Source of the DNA: JAYPHU01 sp038127535
GTDB lineage: Bacteria > Pseudomonadota > Alphaproteobacteria > Rhodospirillales > UBA2165
DNA length: 64,000 bases
Assembly: GCA_038127535.1 (NCBI GenBank)
Contig: JAYPHU010000018.1
Coordinates: forward strand, 1 to 64,000
Reading direction: 5' to 3'
The translations under genes were made by a program, and so were the position numbers. A model generated the notes under the pieces. The model had not been told where the DNA came from. It searched no databases and saw nothing but the letters and a program-made list of their open reading frames with translations. This document shows positions 9,015-17,972 of this stretch, in pieces; within the stretch, counting starts at the first letter, position 1, and each line of letters starts with the position of its first letter.

Positions 9015-9680
9015 CTATTCTACTGCTTGGCGGACCGCCGCCGCCGCCGCCCAGGGACACAGCGCCACCGAGCCTAAGAAAATCCCACCCAAAATCAGCA
9101 ACTGCGCCTGGCTGGGCAGATCCAACAGTGCCGCGTCCATCGCACTCACGCCGAAAATGAGGGTGGGGATAAACAACGGCAAGACGAGGAGCGATATCAG
9201 GACGCCGCTTCGCCTTGAACCCAATGTGAGGGCCGCGCCGATGGCGCCGATCAGACTGAGGGTCGGGGTGCCGAGCGCCAGGGCTAACAAAAGCGTGCCG
9301 TACCCGCCCGCGCCCATATTCATGAACAGGCCCAACAAGGGCGAAACGATGATCAGGGGCAGGCCCGTGGTCAGCCAGTGGGCAGCCGCCTTGCCCAGCA
9401 CCAGGAACTCCATCGGCGTAGGGGAGAGAACCAAAAGGTCCAAGCTACCGTCTTCATAATCCTGCTGAAACAGCCGATCCATGGACAGCATCGCCGACAG
9501 CAGCGCGGCCACCCAGATCACCCCGGCGCTGATCCGGGCCAGGATGTTTTGTTCCGGGCCGACGCCCAAGGGGATCAGTACGACCACAAGGATAAAGAAC
9601 ACCACCACCATCAAACTGTCGGAACCGTGGCGCACCGCCAGACGCAGGTCTCGTTGGATGAGGGAGAGAACGGCGCTCAT
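9015..9680 (-). CDS. ccmB: Haem exporter permease CcmB
   Basis: The 221-aa protein has six hydrophobic helices and the family's N-terminal MSAVLSLIQRDLRLAVRHGS. The sequence QQDYEDGSLDLLVLSPTPME in the cytoplasmic loop is typical of CcmB. It is the integral-membrane partner of the CcmA ATPase in the complex that drives release of haem-loaded CcmE. Its ATG lies within the ccmA 3' end (4-bp ATGA overlap), implying coupled translation. Confidence 0.94.
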   Translation of the reverse strand: MSAVLSLIQRDLRLAVRHGSDSLMVVVFFILVVVLIPLGVGPEQNILARISAGVIWVAALLSAMLSMDRLFQQDYEDGSLDLLVLSPTPMEFLVLGKAAAHWLTTGLPLIIVSPLLGLFMNMGAGGYGTLLLALALGTPTLSLIGAIGAALTLGSRRSGVLISLLVLPLFIPTLIFGVSAMDAALLDLPSQAQLLILGGIFLGSVALCPWAAAAAVRQAVE

Positions 9681-10315
9681 TCGGCTTCTCCCTTATCTGC
9701 GAATTGGCTGACATCCAGCACGGCGGCATCGTTGGGCGTGGCGTCGTGGGTAGCCATGATCACCAGCCCGCCTTTCTGCCGGTGGGCGGCGATGGCGACT
9801 TTCAAGGCGTCCACCGAATTCGCATCCAAGGACGTGGTCGGCTCATCGAGCAGCCAGATGGGCGCCGGCGTGGCCGTCAGCCGGGCCAGGTTCAGCCGCC
9901 GGGATTGCCCGGCCGACAGATAGCGCGCCGGCAGGTGCGCTAGGTGGCTGATGGCAAAGGTCTCCAGCGCTTTATCGATGGTCTGCTTTTCCGCATCGAT
10001 CTGGCGCATGTCCGCCCAGAACTGCAGATTCTCCCGGACGCTGAGCGCGGTTTTGATGGCGTCCTTGTGGCCGACGTAATGGATCAGCGCGTGGTACTCG
10101 TCCCAATCGTTGGCGACGTTTTCCCGGTTCCATCGGATTTGACCATCCATGGGCTTCAGCAGCCCGGCCATCAGCCGCAAAAGCGTCGACTTGCCGCTGC
10201 CGTTGGAACCCCGGAGGCACAGCGTCTCCCCCTCGGCCACGTTGAACGACAGATCGCGAAAAACGATCCGTTCGCCCCGAAGGCAGGTCAGGCCGGTGCC
10301 GCTGAGTGTGGTCAT
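9677..10315 (-). CDS. ccmA: Haem exporter ATP-binding protein CcmA
   Basis: The 212-aa ABC ATPase has Walker A GSNGSGKST, signature LSAGQSRRLNLARL and Walker B IWLLDEPTTSLD. It powers release of holo-CcmE from CcmC. The ATG at 10315 (MTTLSGTGLTCLRGERIVF) is preferred to a possible start at 10372, because the shorter form has family length and the extra 19 residues do not resemble the family. The longer version would also begin inside the terminator-like T-run upstream. First gene of ccmABCDEFGHI; the upstream structured region (10371-10526) probably influences its expression. Confidence 0.94.
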   Translation of the reverse strand: MTTLSGTGLTCLRGERIVFRDLSFNVAEGETLCLRGSNGSGKSTLLRLMAGLLKPMDGQIRWNRENVANDWDEYHALIHYVGHKDAIKTALSVRENLQFWADMRQIDAEKQTIDKALETFAISHLAHLPARYLSAGQSRRLNLARLTATPAPIWLLDEPTTSLDANSVDALKVAIAAHRQKGGLVIMATHDATPNDAAVLDVSQFADKGEAE

Positions 10316-10370
10316 GGGTCCCGCAGAGAAAAAGTCGAGTGGTGGCAGGAACTTACTTGAATGGGTGCAC

Positions 10371-10411
10371 AAAAAAAAGCGGCTGGAATGTCAGGGGAGT
10401 CATTCCAGCCG
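10371..10411 (-). terminator. Intrinsic terminator upstream of ccmA
   Basis: A perfect 11-bp inverted repeat (CGGCTGGAATG / CATTCCAGCCG, 10-nt loop) is followed on the minus strand by CTTTTTTTT. This is a textbook rho-independent terminator for leftward transcription. No protein gene lies upstream on that strand, because acnA points away. It therefore ends either a small RNA or the ccm leader, 56 bp before the ccmA start codon. Confidence 0.8.
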
Positions 10412-10526
10412 TTAGGTTTGGCAGTCAGTCTGCCTATAGGGGGGTAAGAGAGAGGGGTTCTCTCTTAATCAGGAGGCCTGATCGGTTTCCATTAAGCCCA
10501 GCGATTGTGTCCAAAAATGGGCCAAA
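10371..10526 (-). ncRNA. Candidate structured small RNA or ccm leader
   Basis: On the minus strand the ccmA-acnA gap folds into a series of perfect hairpins. In 5'-3' order they are: GCCCA/TGGGC (about 10523-10496), ATCAGG/CCTGAT (10482-10468), TAAGAGAG/CTCTCTTA with loop AACCCCT (10467-10445), GGCAG/CTGCC (10434-10420) and an 11-bp stem ending in eight T (10411-10371). A perfect TATAAT lies at 10538-10533, about 7 nt before the proposed 5' end, but no good -35 was seen. Loops and linkers are C-rich (AACCCCT, CCCCCC, ACTCCCCTGA), as in anti-Shine-Dalgarno sRNAs. It could instead be a ccmA leader ending in an attenuator. Boundaries are inferred. Confidence 0.5.
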
Positions 10527-10625
10527 TTGTGATTATATTGGCTTTAAAAATACCCACGGGCAGTGTACCTAATGCCCCCATAATCAAGACTTCTCACCTT
10601 GTCTGCAGACCCATGGAGGAAGCCC

Positions 10626-13313
10626 ATGCCCGTCACCGGCCATGACAGCCTTAAAACTCGCCGCTCTCTGAATGTCGGCGGTAAGTACTACGATTATTTC
10701 AGCCTAAAGGCCGCGTCCGAGGCCGGCTTGGGGGATGTTTCCCAACTGCCGTTCTCTCTGAAAATCCTCCTGGAAAATCTGCTGCGCTACGAAGATGGCT
10801 CCTCGGTTACCACCGACGACGTGAAGGCGGTCGCCGAATGGCTGAAAGACAAACGTTCGGACCGTGAAATCGCCTATCGTCCGGCCCGGGTTCTGCTGCA
10901 GGATTTCACCGGCGTGCCGGCGGTGGTCGATCTGGCGGCCATGCGCGAGGCCATGGTGGAGCTGGGCGGCGATCCGCAAAAAATTAATCCGCTGAGCCCG
11001 GTCGATCTGGTCATCGACCACTCGGTGATGATCGACCATTTCGGCAACGATGATGCGTTCAAGGCGAACGTGGATTTGGAGTTCGAGCGTAACAACGAAC
11101 GCTATGAGTTTCTGGCCTGGGGCGCGAGCTCCTTCGACAATTTCCGCGTGGTACCCCCCGGAACCGGCATCTGCCACCAGGTAAACCTGGAATTCCTGTC
11201 GCAAACCATCTGGACGGCGGAAGAAGGCGGCGCGACCGTCGCCTACCCGGACACGCTGGTCGGCACCGACAGCCACACCACCATGGTCAACGGCCTGGCG
11301 GTCCTGGGCTGGGGCGTCGGCGGCATCGAGGCGGAGGCGGCCATGTTGGGTCAGCCTATTTCCATGCTGATCCCGGAAGTCATCGGCTTTAAACTGACCG
11401 GCGCGATGAAGGAAGGCACCACGGCCACCGATCTGGTGCTTACCGTCGTGCAGATGCTGCGCGCCAAGGGCGTGGTCGGCAAATTCGTGGAATTCTATGG
11501 ATCGGCCCTCGATAGCCTCAGCCTGCCGGACCGGGCGACGCTCGCCAACATGGCGCCGGAATACGGTGCGACCTGCGGCATCTTCCCGATCGATCAGGAA
11601 ACCATTAATTATCTGAAATTTACCTCGCGGGCCGATGACCGAATTGCCCTGGTCGAAGCTTATGCGAAAGAGCAGGGCATGTGGCGGGATGCGTCCAGCC
11701 CGGACCCGGTGTTCACCGACACGCTGGAACTGGATATTTCGACCGTGGAGCCGTCCCTGGCCGGACCGAAGCGTCCGCAGGACCGGGTGCCCCTGTCCAA
11801 GGCCGCCCCGGCGTTTGATGAGGCGGTCAAGGCGGTCGGCGCCGGCAAGGGCCCGATCAAGGTGGCCGACGGCGACTACGAGGTCAAAGACGGCGACGTG
11901 GTGATCGCGGCGATCACCAGCTGCACCAACACCTCCAACCCGTCGGTGTTGCTGGGCGCCGGTCTGGTGGCGCGCAACGCGGTGGCCAAGGGCCTCAAGG
12001 TCAAGCCGTGGGTGAAGACGTCGCTGGCGCCGGGCTCTAAGGTGGTGACCGACTATCTGGAAAAAGCCGGCCTGCAGGATCATCTGGATGAGCTCGGCTT
12101 CAACACCGTGGGCTATGGCTGCACCACCTGCATTGGTAACTCCGGCCCGCTGCCCCGTCCCGTCGCGGACGCGGTGGACGACGGCGATCTGACGGTGTGC
12201 TCGGTTCTGTCCGGCAACCGGAACTTCGAAGGCCGGGTGCATGCCCAGGTCAAAACCAACTATCTCGCGTCGCCGCCGCTGGTCGTCGCCTATGCGCTGG
12301 CCGGTTCCATGAAGATGGATATGTATAACGATCCGCTGGGCGAGGATGAAGACGGTAACCCGGTGTACCTGAGGGACATATGGCCCACCAACCAGGAAGT
12401 CCAGGACGCGATCCGCAACTCGGTCACCCCGGAAATGTTCGCCGGCCGTTATGGCGACGATGTCTGGCAAGGCCCGGATCAATGGCAGGCCATCAAGAAG
12501 AAATCCGGCGGCAGCGATACCTATAACTGGCAGGACTCTTCCACGTATGTGAAGTATCCGAGCTTCTTCGACGGCATGGAGGAAGAGCCAGGCGACTTCT
12601 CTGATATCAACGGCGCACGCGAACTGGCGATTTTGGGCGACTCGGTCACCACCGACCACATTTCCCCGGCCGGCGCGATCAAGGCGGACAGCCCCGCCGG
12701 CACCTATCTGAATGAGCGTCAGGTGCGCCAGGCGGAGTTCAACTCTTATGGCTCGCGGCGCGGCAACCACGAAGTGATGATGCGCGGCACCTTCGCCAAT
12801 ATCCGCATCCGCAACGAGATGGCGCCGGGCACCGAAGGCGGTGTCACCATCCACCATCCGAGTGGCGAGCAGATGCCGATCTATGATGCGGCGATGAAAT
12901 ATGCCGCGGACGGCGTGCCCCTGGTGATCATCGGCGGCAAGGAATACGGAACCGGTTCGTCCCGCGACTGGGCGGCCAAGGGCACCAACCTGCTGGGCGT
13001 CAAAGCCGTGATCGTCGAGAGCTTCGAGCGGATTCATCGGTCCAACCTGGTCGGCATGGGCGTGCTGCCGTTGCAGTTCAAAGACGGCCAAGGCCGCAAG
13101 ACGTTGAACCTGGACGGCACGGAGATGTTCGATATCATCGGCATCGCCGACGGCATTCAGCCGCGCATGGACGTGGACTGCAAGATCACCCGGGCCGACG
13201 GCTTGACGGAAGATATCAAGCTTCTCTGCCGCATTGACACGGCGGACGAGGTGGAATACTTCCGCCATGGGGGCATCCTGCAGTACGTGCTGCGCAGCCT
13301 GAAAGCGTCGTAA
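10626..13313 (+). CDS. acnA: Aconitate hydratase A
   Basis: The 895-aa aconitase interconverts citrate and isocitrate in the TCA cycle. The [4Fe-4S] ligands are visible as SCTNTSNP (about residue 430) and GCTTCIGNSGP (about residue 500). The C-terminal swivel domain carries GKEYGTGSSRDWAAKG, a substrate-binding loop. The ATG at 10626 is chosen because GGAGGA lies 5 nt upstream; an upstream TTG at 10599 would add 9 residues without a better RBS. It is transcribed alone, divergent from the ccm operon. IRP1/AcnA-type length is normal. Confidence 0.97.
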   Translation: MPVTGHDSLKTRRSLNVGGKYYDYFSLKAASEAGLGDVSQLPFSLKILLENLLRYEDGSSVTTDDVKAVAEWLKDKRSDREIAYRPARVLLQDFTGVPAVVDLAAMREAMVELGGDPQKINPLSPVDLVIDHSVMIDHFGNDDAFKANVDLEFERNNERYEFLAWGASSFDNFRVVPPGTGICHQVNLEFLSQTIWTAEEGGATVAYPDTLVGTDSHTTMVNGLAVLGWGVGGIEAEAAMLGQPISMLIPEVIGFKLTGAMKEGTTATDLVLTVVQMLRAKGVVGKFVEFYGSALDSLSLPDRATLANMAPEYGATCGIFPIDQETINYLKFTSRADDRIALVEAYAKEQGMWRDASSPDPVFTDTLELDISTVEPSLAGPKRPQDRVPLSKAAPAFDEAVKAVGAGKGPIKVADGDYEVKDGDVVIAAITSCTNTSNPSVLLGAGLVARNAVAKGLKVKPWVKTSLAPGSKVVTDYLEKAGLQDHLDELGFNTVGYGCTTCIGNSGPLPRPVADAVDDGDLTVCSVLSGNRNFEGRVHAQVKTNYLASPPLVVAYALAGSMKMDMYNDPLGEDEDGNPVYLRDIWPTNQEVQDAIRNSVTPEMFAGRYGDDVWQGPDQWQAIKKKSGGSDTYNWQDSSTYVKYPSFFDGMEEEPGDFSDINGARELAILGDSVTTDHISPAGAIKADSPAGTYLNERQVRQAEFNSYGSRRGNHEVMMRGTFANIRIRNEMAPGTEGGVTIHHPSGEQMPIYDAAMKYAADGVPLVIIGGKEYGTGSSRDWAAKGTNLLGVKAVIVESFERIHRSNLVGMGVLPLQFKDGQGRKTLNLDGTEMFDIIGIADGIQPRMDVDCKITRADGLTEDIKLLCRIDTADEVEYFRHGGILQYVLRSLKAS

Positions 13314-13383
13314 CCCGGTCTGATTTCGCGCCATCACCGGCATTTGATTGGTCCGTGATCCGCGCATGGGCTATGAGTTACGT

Positions 13384-14118
13384 ATGAGAGCTTTACGGAA
13401 AAAAGCCCTATCTCTGTTCGCCGCCCTTGCATTGGTGGGATGGGCGCTGGGAACGCTTGTTTCTGCGGATGCAGAGCTCAAGGGTCTGGCGGGCATTGAG
13501 CTTTTCACCTCGCAGGGCTGCTCGTCCTGTCCGCCGGCGGATGAGTTTCTGGGCGAGTTGACTGCGGAACCGGGCATTTTGGGCCTGTCCTTCCACGTCG
13601 ATTATTGGGATTACATCGGCTGGGCGGACCCGCATGCCAAGAAGGCCCTCAGCAAACGCCAACGCGGCTATGCACAAGTTTTTGAAAAGTCATTCGTCTA
13701 TACGCCGCAGGTGGTGGTCCACGGCATGATCGAGACAACCGGTTCCGACGCCGGAAGTATACGCCAAGCTATCAAGCAGGCTGCTCAGCGAATGGATACG
13801 TCGATCCGTCTGCACCGTACCAAGGCCGGCGAGTTGACGGTCTCGATCAGGCAATCCAGCCATCCCGTCGACGCTTTGGTCTGACTGGCGCTTTTTGATC
13901 CGGAACACACGACCAAGGTGAAGCGGGGCGAGAACCAGGTGCGGGTGAATAAAAATTTCAACGTGGTCGGGGAATTGCGCCATATTGGCGACTGGCACGC
14001 CAAAGCCGTCAAGTTCACCGTGCCGCCGCTAGCGTTGAAAGGCCATGATAAACAAGGATGCGCCGTCTTTCTGCAGAACCCGGCGAAAGGGCCAATCCTG
14101 GGGGCGGGCGCCATTTAG
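13384..14118 (+). pseudogene. DUF1223 thioredoxin-like secreted protein, interrupted by in-frame TGA
   Basis: A signal-peptide-like N-terminus (MRALRKKALSLFAALALVGW) is followed by LFTSQGCSSCPPADEFL, FHVDYWDYIGWADPHA and FVYTPQVVVHG, the hallmarks of DUF1223. The frame meets TGA at 13882-13884 (after SSHPVDALV) and continues in the same frame with LALFDPEHTTKVKRGEN...GCAVFLQNP...GPILGAGAI to a TAG at 14116. The continuation is the expected C-terminal half of the family. The stop sits where I recall a Trp in relatives (roughly VWLV.YDP). Function of the family is unknown; it is probably periplasmic and redox-related through the CxxC. The start could also be the ATG at 13366. Confidence 0.8.
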
Positions 14119-14301
14119 CTTTCCGATAATCGTTTACCCCAGAGGTGATCCCAAAACGGACCGCTCTTCTACCATGTGAGCGCCGGTCGGAGATTGCCGT
14201 ATCGCGGCTTAGCCTTCGGGTCAGGCCGCTTTTTTTGTGTGCAATGGGGGCCGTCATTGGCTAGGACAGGCGCACCGAAATCAACAAAACAGGGTGGGCT
14301 G

Positions 14302-15498
14302 ATGGGAACCTTACGATCGCTTGATCAATTGGATGTCGTCGGGAAACGGGTGCTGGTACGTGTAGACTTTAATGTACCTATGAAAAACGGTTCAGTCGCC
14401 AACGATGCCCGGATTCGTGAAGCGGCAGGCACCCTGACAGAACTTATCGACAAGGGCGCCGGCGTTGTTGTCGCAAGTCATATGGGCAGGCCCAAGGGGC
14501 AGGTGGTTGCCGACTTATCCTTGGAGCCTCTGACGGCGGTGGTTCAGTCTTATGTACCGAACGCGAAAGTATCCTTCTGCGGCGCGACCGATTTAGCCGA
14601 GGTCAGGAGAGCAGCCGCAGAAGTTCAGGCGGGTGAACTTCTGATAATCGAGAACCTGCGCTTTTATCCGGGCGAGGAACAGAACGACGCTGATTTCGCC
14701 AAGCATTTGGCCGGGCTGGCGGATGTCTATCTGGATGACGCCTTTTCCTGCGCGCACCGGGCCCACGCGTCGATAGAGGGTGTCGCCAATCTTCTGCCGT
14801 CCGCTGCCGGCCGGCTGATGGAGAGAGAAATCAACGCGCTGATCGGGCCCCTGGAATCGCCGGCCCCGCCCGCTGCGGCCATCATCGGCGGCAGCAAAAT
14901 CTCGACCAAGCTGTCGGTGCTTGAGAACCTCACGGCCAAGGTGGACTATCTGGTGATCGGCGGGGCCATGGCCAATACGTTTCTGTTGGCGGATGGATAT
15001 CCCGTCGGTACATCCTTGGTGGAAGATGACATGATTTCTACGGTCGCCGATGTCCGCGCCCGCGCTGGTGAATCCGGCTGTGAAATTATCCTGCCCACGG
15101 ATGTGGTGATGGCGCCCGGGTTCAAAGAAGGCGCGCAGGCTGAGACAACGGCCATTGATGCCGTGCCCGACGCCATGATGATCCTGGATGTCGGTCCCGT
15201 CAGCATTGCCCGGCTGGGAGGCATCCTGGATACCTGCAAAACGGTCCTGTGGAACGGGCCGTTAGGCGCATTCGAGATCCAGCCCTTTGACGCCGGCACC
15301 ATCGGCGCTGCGCAGAAAGTCGCGCACCTGACACAAGAGAGGGGTCTTCTAAGTGTGGCCGGCGGAGGTGACACGGTTGCGGCGCTGGAAGCGGCCGGGG
15401 TGGCCGAACAGTTCTCCTATGTGTCCATGGCCGGCGGCGCGTTTTTGGAATGGCTGGAAGGCCGGGTACTCCCCGGCGTCGCAGTCCTGCAGGATTGA
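14302..15498 (+). CDS. pgk: Phosphoglycerate kinase
   Basis: The 398-aa enzyme transfers phosphate between 1,3-bisphosphoglycerate and ADP in glycolysis/gluconeogenesis. Motifs include the substrate-binding VRVDFNVPMKNG, the SHMGRPKG loop, LLIIENLRFYPGEE, GGSKISTKL (nucleotide domain) and the C-terminal GGDTVAAL loop. The ATG at 14302 gives the normal family length; an upstream in-frame start at 14176 would add an unrelated 42-residue extension. The usual neighbours gap and fba are absent; it stands alone between the DUF1223 gene and the chemoreceptor-like gene. Confidence 0.97.
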   Translation: MGTLRSLDQLDVVGKRVLVRVDFNVPMKNGSVANDARIREAAGTLTELIDKGAGVVVASHMGRPKGQVVADLSLEPLTAVVQSYVPNAKVSFCGATDLAEVRRAAAEVQAGELLIIENLRFYPGEEQNDADFAKHLAGLADVYLDDAFSCAHRAHASIEGVANLLPSAAGRLMEREINALIGPLESPAPPAAAIIGGSKISTKLSVLENLTAKVDYLVIGGAMANTFLLADGYPVGTSLVEDDMISTVADVRARAGESGCEIILPTDVVMAPGFKEGAQAETTAIDAVPDAMMILDVGPVSIARLGGILDTCKTVLWNGPLGAFEIQPFDAGTIGAAQKVAHLTQERGLLSVAGGGDTVAALEAAGVAEQFSYVSMAGGAFLEWLEGRVLPGVAVLQD

Positions 15499-15533
15499 TC
15501 GTTTTTAAGAGGACGTGTTTGCGAGCAGTCGGG

Positions 15534-17408
15534 CTACTTCGAGTCCGCCTGACCGTCGGACTTAATCCGACCTAAAAGATCATCCAGCATGCCTCGCAGA
15601 TCTTCCGACTGATGCAGCAGGGCCGTCGCGGCTTTGATCGCCTCGTCAGATGCTTCGGCGGCAAACTGAACCGCGACGGTGTTGACCTCGGTCAGGGTCC
15701 GGCCAATTTGCTGGATCGCTTTGATCGCGCGCTTTGTACCCGACTGGATCATTTCGATCCGATCGCCCACTGATTGACCGACGGGCCGTTGCGGCGCGTC
15801 CTCGCCCATCCTTTTTTCAGAGAGCAGAACCAGGTTCTCGGGGTCGTCCGGATTGTCATCGTCGGAGAGCGCAGTCTGTACCGCCAACAGGCTCATTTGA
15901 TCAGAGATGCTGGCCAACAGCAATTCGATCTCTTCTATTTTCTCCAGGGACTCGGATACGCCGGTGACTATAATATCCGCCCGCTCCGCGTCCCGCGCCG
16001 CATCCGAGGCGCTTTGACTGCTGGCTGAAACCAACTGACTAACATCGGAGAGCTTGCTTTTGGATTTCGGTTCCGGCGGCAGGGTCACCAGTTCCCGGCT
16101 CGGAGAATCGGGCAAAGGCAGTTTTGGCGGCGCTTCGGTCGGGGTTACCCCTTCATCCTCGTCGATGCGAATTTGCCGATCGGCGTTTTGCAGATTTGTC
16201 TCTCCGGCTTGCGCCACCGCACCCTGTTCAGTTTTACCCTCAACCTGTTTCAGGTGGTTCTCCAGTTCCTCCCGGATGCGATCCGCCTGTATAATGTTTT
16301 CACGGAAATAGTTCAGGGCGTTTGCAAGATCGCCGGTTTCGTCTCGATTGCCCAGCACCGGAATGGACGCGAGGTTTTCGCCCCGCGCCATCCGATTGGC
16401 GGCGCCCGACAGAAGGGCGATGGGCGTCGCCATACTGCGGAGCATCATCGTGCCGACCAAGATCAGGGCAATCATCACCGCCGCGCCGCCTCCGGCCAAA
16501 ATTCGGCGAGAGAATATATGAGAGTCGTCGGCCTTCTGTGTCATATTCCTGGCCAGCTCGTCGGAGAACTTTACCAGTGAGCCGAGGTTCGGGAGGAGAT
16601 AGGCATTGATTTCGCTGATCTTCGAAATCTCCCTGGCCTGGGTCAGCCGGGTGCGGGCGAGTTGCTCGATATCGGTGGCATAGGAATTGATCGCCTCAGT
16701 CACTGAGAGCTTGGCCGCCGACGAGATATTCGTGGCGGAAAGAACCTGACGTAGCGCGGCAATCGCGACTTTGATGTTTTGCGGATCGTCTGGACTGACG
16801 CGGGACCGGAGCGCATTCTCGATATCCCGGAGTTCAGTCGCTTGACGGATCAATCGCGCACTTCCGGTAGACGTGATTCTGTTTTCCAGCGCCGCGCCTG
16901 AAACCCGGGCGTTGCCAGCCAAACCGGAATTGGCGTCCGCGCCGAGAAGGGTTTGGATGCGAATTATGTTTTTAAAATGGGTGAAGTGCTGATCCAGCCC
17001 CTTCGTCAAATTGTCGATGGTGCGGATGCTGTTCCGGGCCAGGGGCCGGCCGCGCAGGTTTTTGAGCGCTGCCAGGGCCGCCTGATAATTGCGATCATAT
17101 TCCTTTTCCAGCGCGTCACTCTGTTCTATCAGGAATCTGCGGCTGGATTGGGTGGCGCCGCGTGAGGCGCTGTCGACCCGGACGACCAATGCAGTGATGC
17201 GCTCCGCCGAGGCTAGACTGTTGATCGCCGTTGTTAGCCGTTGATCTGCCACGTAGAAAAGCGCGCCCATAGCGACGATAGCTAGCAAGCCCAAAAAGAC
17301 GAACAGAGTAACTCTGGACGTCATCCGCATGCCTCCCATAAAGGTTCGCTGCGGCGGGGCGTCCCGCCGTTCAGAATAGGTTTGGTTGACCAGTTCTTCG
17401 GCCGCCAT
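15534..17408 (-). CDS. HAMP-domain membrane protein with degenerate chemoreceptor (MCP) region
   Basis: The 624-aa protein has TM1 at about residues 33-53, a helical periplasmic domain of about 250 residues, TM2 (GGGAAVMIALILVGTMML, about 304-322), and a HAMP domain (ending RDETGDLANALNYFRENI). A cytoplasmic coiled-coil part follows. The sequence SISDQMSLLAVQTAL resembles the MCP hairpin tip (consensus ISDQTNLLALNAAIEAARAGE), but the expected AARAGE segment is replaced by an acidic stretch (SDDDNPDDPENLVL). It could be a chemoreceptor-like sensor that lost CheA/CheW coupling, or an energy-taxis relative. The start at 17408 follows GGGGAAAACAA. No che genes are nearby; convergent with pgk. Confidence 0.7.
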   Translation of the reverse strand: MAAEELVNQTYSERRDAPPQRTFMGGMRMTSRVTLFVFLGLLAIVAMGALFYVADQRLTTAINSLASAERITALVVRVDSASRGATQSSRRFLIEQSDALEKEYDRNYQAALAALKNLRGRPLARNSIRTIDNLTKGLDQHFTHFKNIIRIQTLLGADANSGLAGNARVSGAALENRITSTGSARLIRQATELRDIENALRSRVSPDDPQNIKVAIAALRQVLSATNISSAAKLSVTEAINSYATDIEQLARTRLTQAREISKISEINAYLLPNLGSLVKFSDELARNMTQKADDSHIFSRRILAGGGAAVMIALILVGTMMLRSMATPIALLSGAANRMARGENLASIPVLGNRDETGDLANALNYFRENIIQADRIREELENHLKQVEGKTEQGAVAQAGETNLQNADRQIRIDEDEGVTPTEAPPKLPLPDSPSRELVTLPPEPKSKSKLSDVSQLVSASSQSASDAARDAERADIIVTGVSESLEKIEEIELLLASISDQMSLLAVQTALSDDDNPDDPENLVLLSEKRMGEDAPQRPVGQSVGDRIEMIQSGTKRAIKAIQQIGRTLTEVNTVAVQFAAEASDEAIKAATALLHQSEDLRGMLDDLLGRIKSDGQADSK

Positions 17409-17651
17409 TTGTTTTCCCCGTGGTGAACGCCGGCCGCTGCAACCTGCGGCCATTACCGGGCCTCATAACACATTTTTGTCTTATTATGATGGACAAGTTA
17501 TAACCGATCCTAGCGCCGGGTAAATGGCGAAGCGCGTGATCATACCCTCGTCGCCTCACGTGGAGGTGACTGGACGCATGGGGAAATCGGCGCTATCGTA
17601 AGAGAACCGCCGGATCAGAATGCCCAGGCTTGTCCATTGAGGAGAATCCCG

Positions 17652-17893
17652 ATGGTTGATCTTGTCGGATCAGGCAGAGCCGTCCAGGCGGCGACCCAGG
17701 CCCTAAAATCAGCGTCGCAGTGGGATGTTCGTCTGTGCAAGGCATTGATCCCAATCAGGCCGGCCAGAGACCCGTGAATGCCTTCCAGACGGCCAGTGAG
17801 GCGTAGGCGCCTAATCATAATACCGATCTCAAGGGCGAACGCCCGGAGAATACGGAGGTGCCGCGCGGCACCTACCTGGACGTTTCCGCCTAA
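17652..17893 (+). pseudogene. Broken small gene (frameshift plus TAG)
   Basis: The ATG at 17652 has a strong RBS (GAGGAGAA, 6-nt spacing) and begins MVDLVGSGRAVQAATQALKS, but that frame soon stops at 17776. The +1-shifted frame carries on plausibly with VQGIDPNQAGQRPVNAFQTA, then a TAG, then APNHNTDLKGERPENTEVPR and GTYLDVSA up to TAA at 17893. The end PRGTYLDVSA closely matches the end of the next gene (PRGFYLNVRV), so the two appear to be related small proteins. At least one frameshift and one nonsense codon are needed to join the pieces, so it is called a pseudogene or a stretch with sequence errors. Function unknown. Confidence 0.5.
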
Positions 17894-17972
17894 ACCTAAT
17901 TTATCCAAATTTTTGACTGAAATCGGCGTCCGACTCAGATTCCGTTAAGAATTGTCGTGCATCATATGCAGC

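Noticed and set aside
10704..13367. Open reading frame of 887 codons on the minus strand opposite aconitase
   Set aside because: It mirrors acnA in a GC-rich genome; its His/Arg/Gly-rich translation has no motifs, whereas acnA is certain. The same applies to the long frames opposite sucA (41879-44632), leuC, lpd, atpA and ffh.
13882..13884. Selenocysteine at the DUF1223 TGA
   Set aside because: The expected residue is not a redox cysteine position (the CxxC is near the N-terminus), and no obvious bSECIS hairpin was seen directly after the TGA.
17615..17908. Minus-strand frame of 97 codons opposite the broken small gene
   Set aside because: No motif; the plus strand has a strong RBS and a C-terminal motif shared with the next gene.
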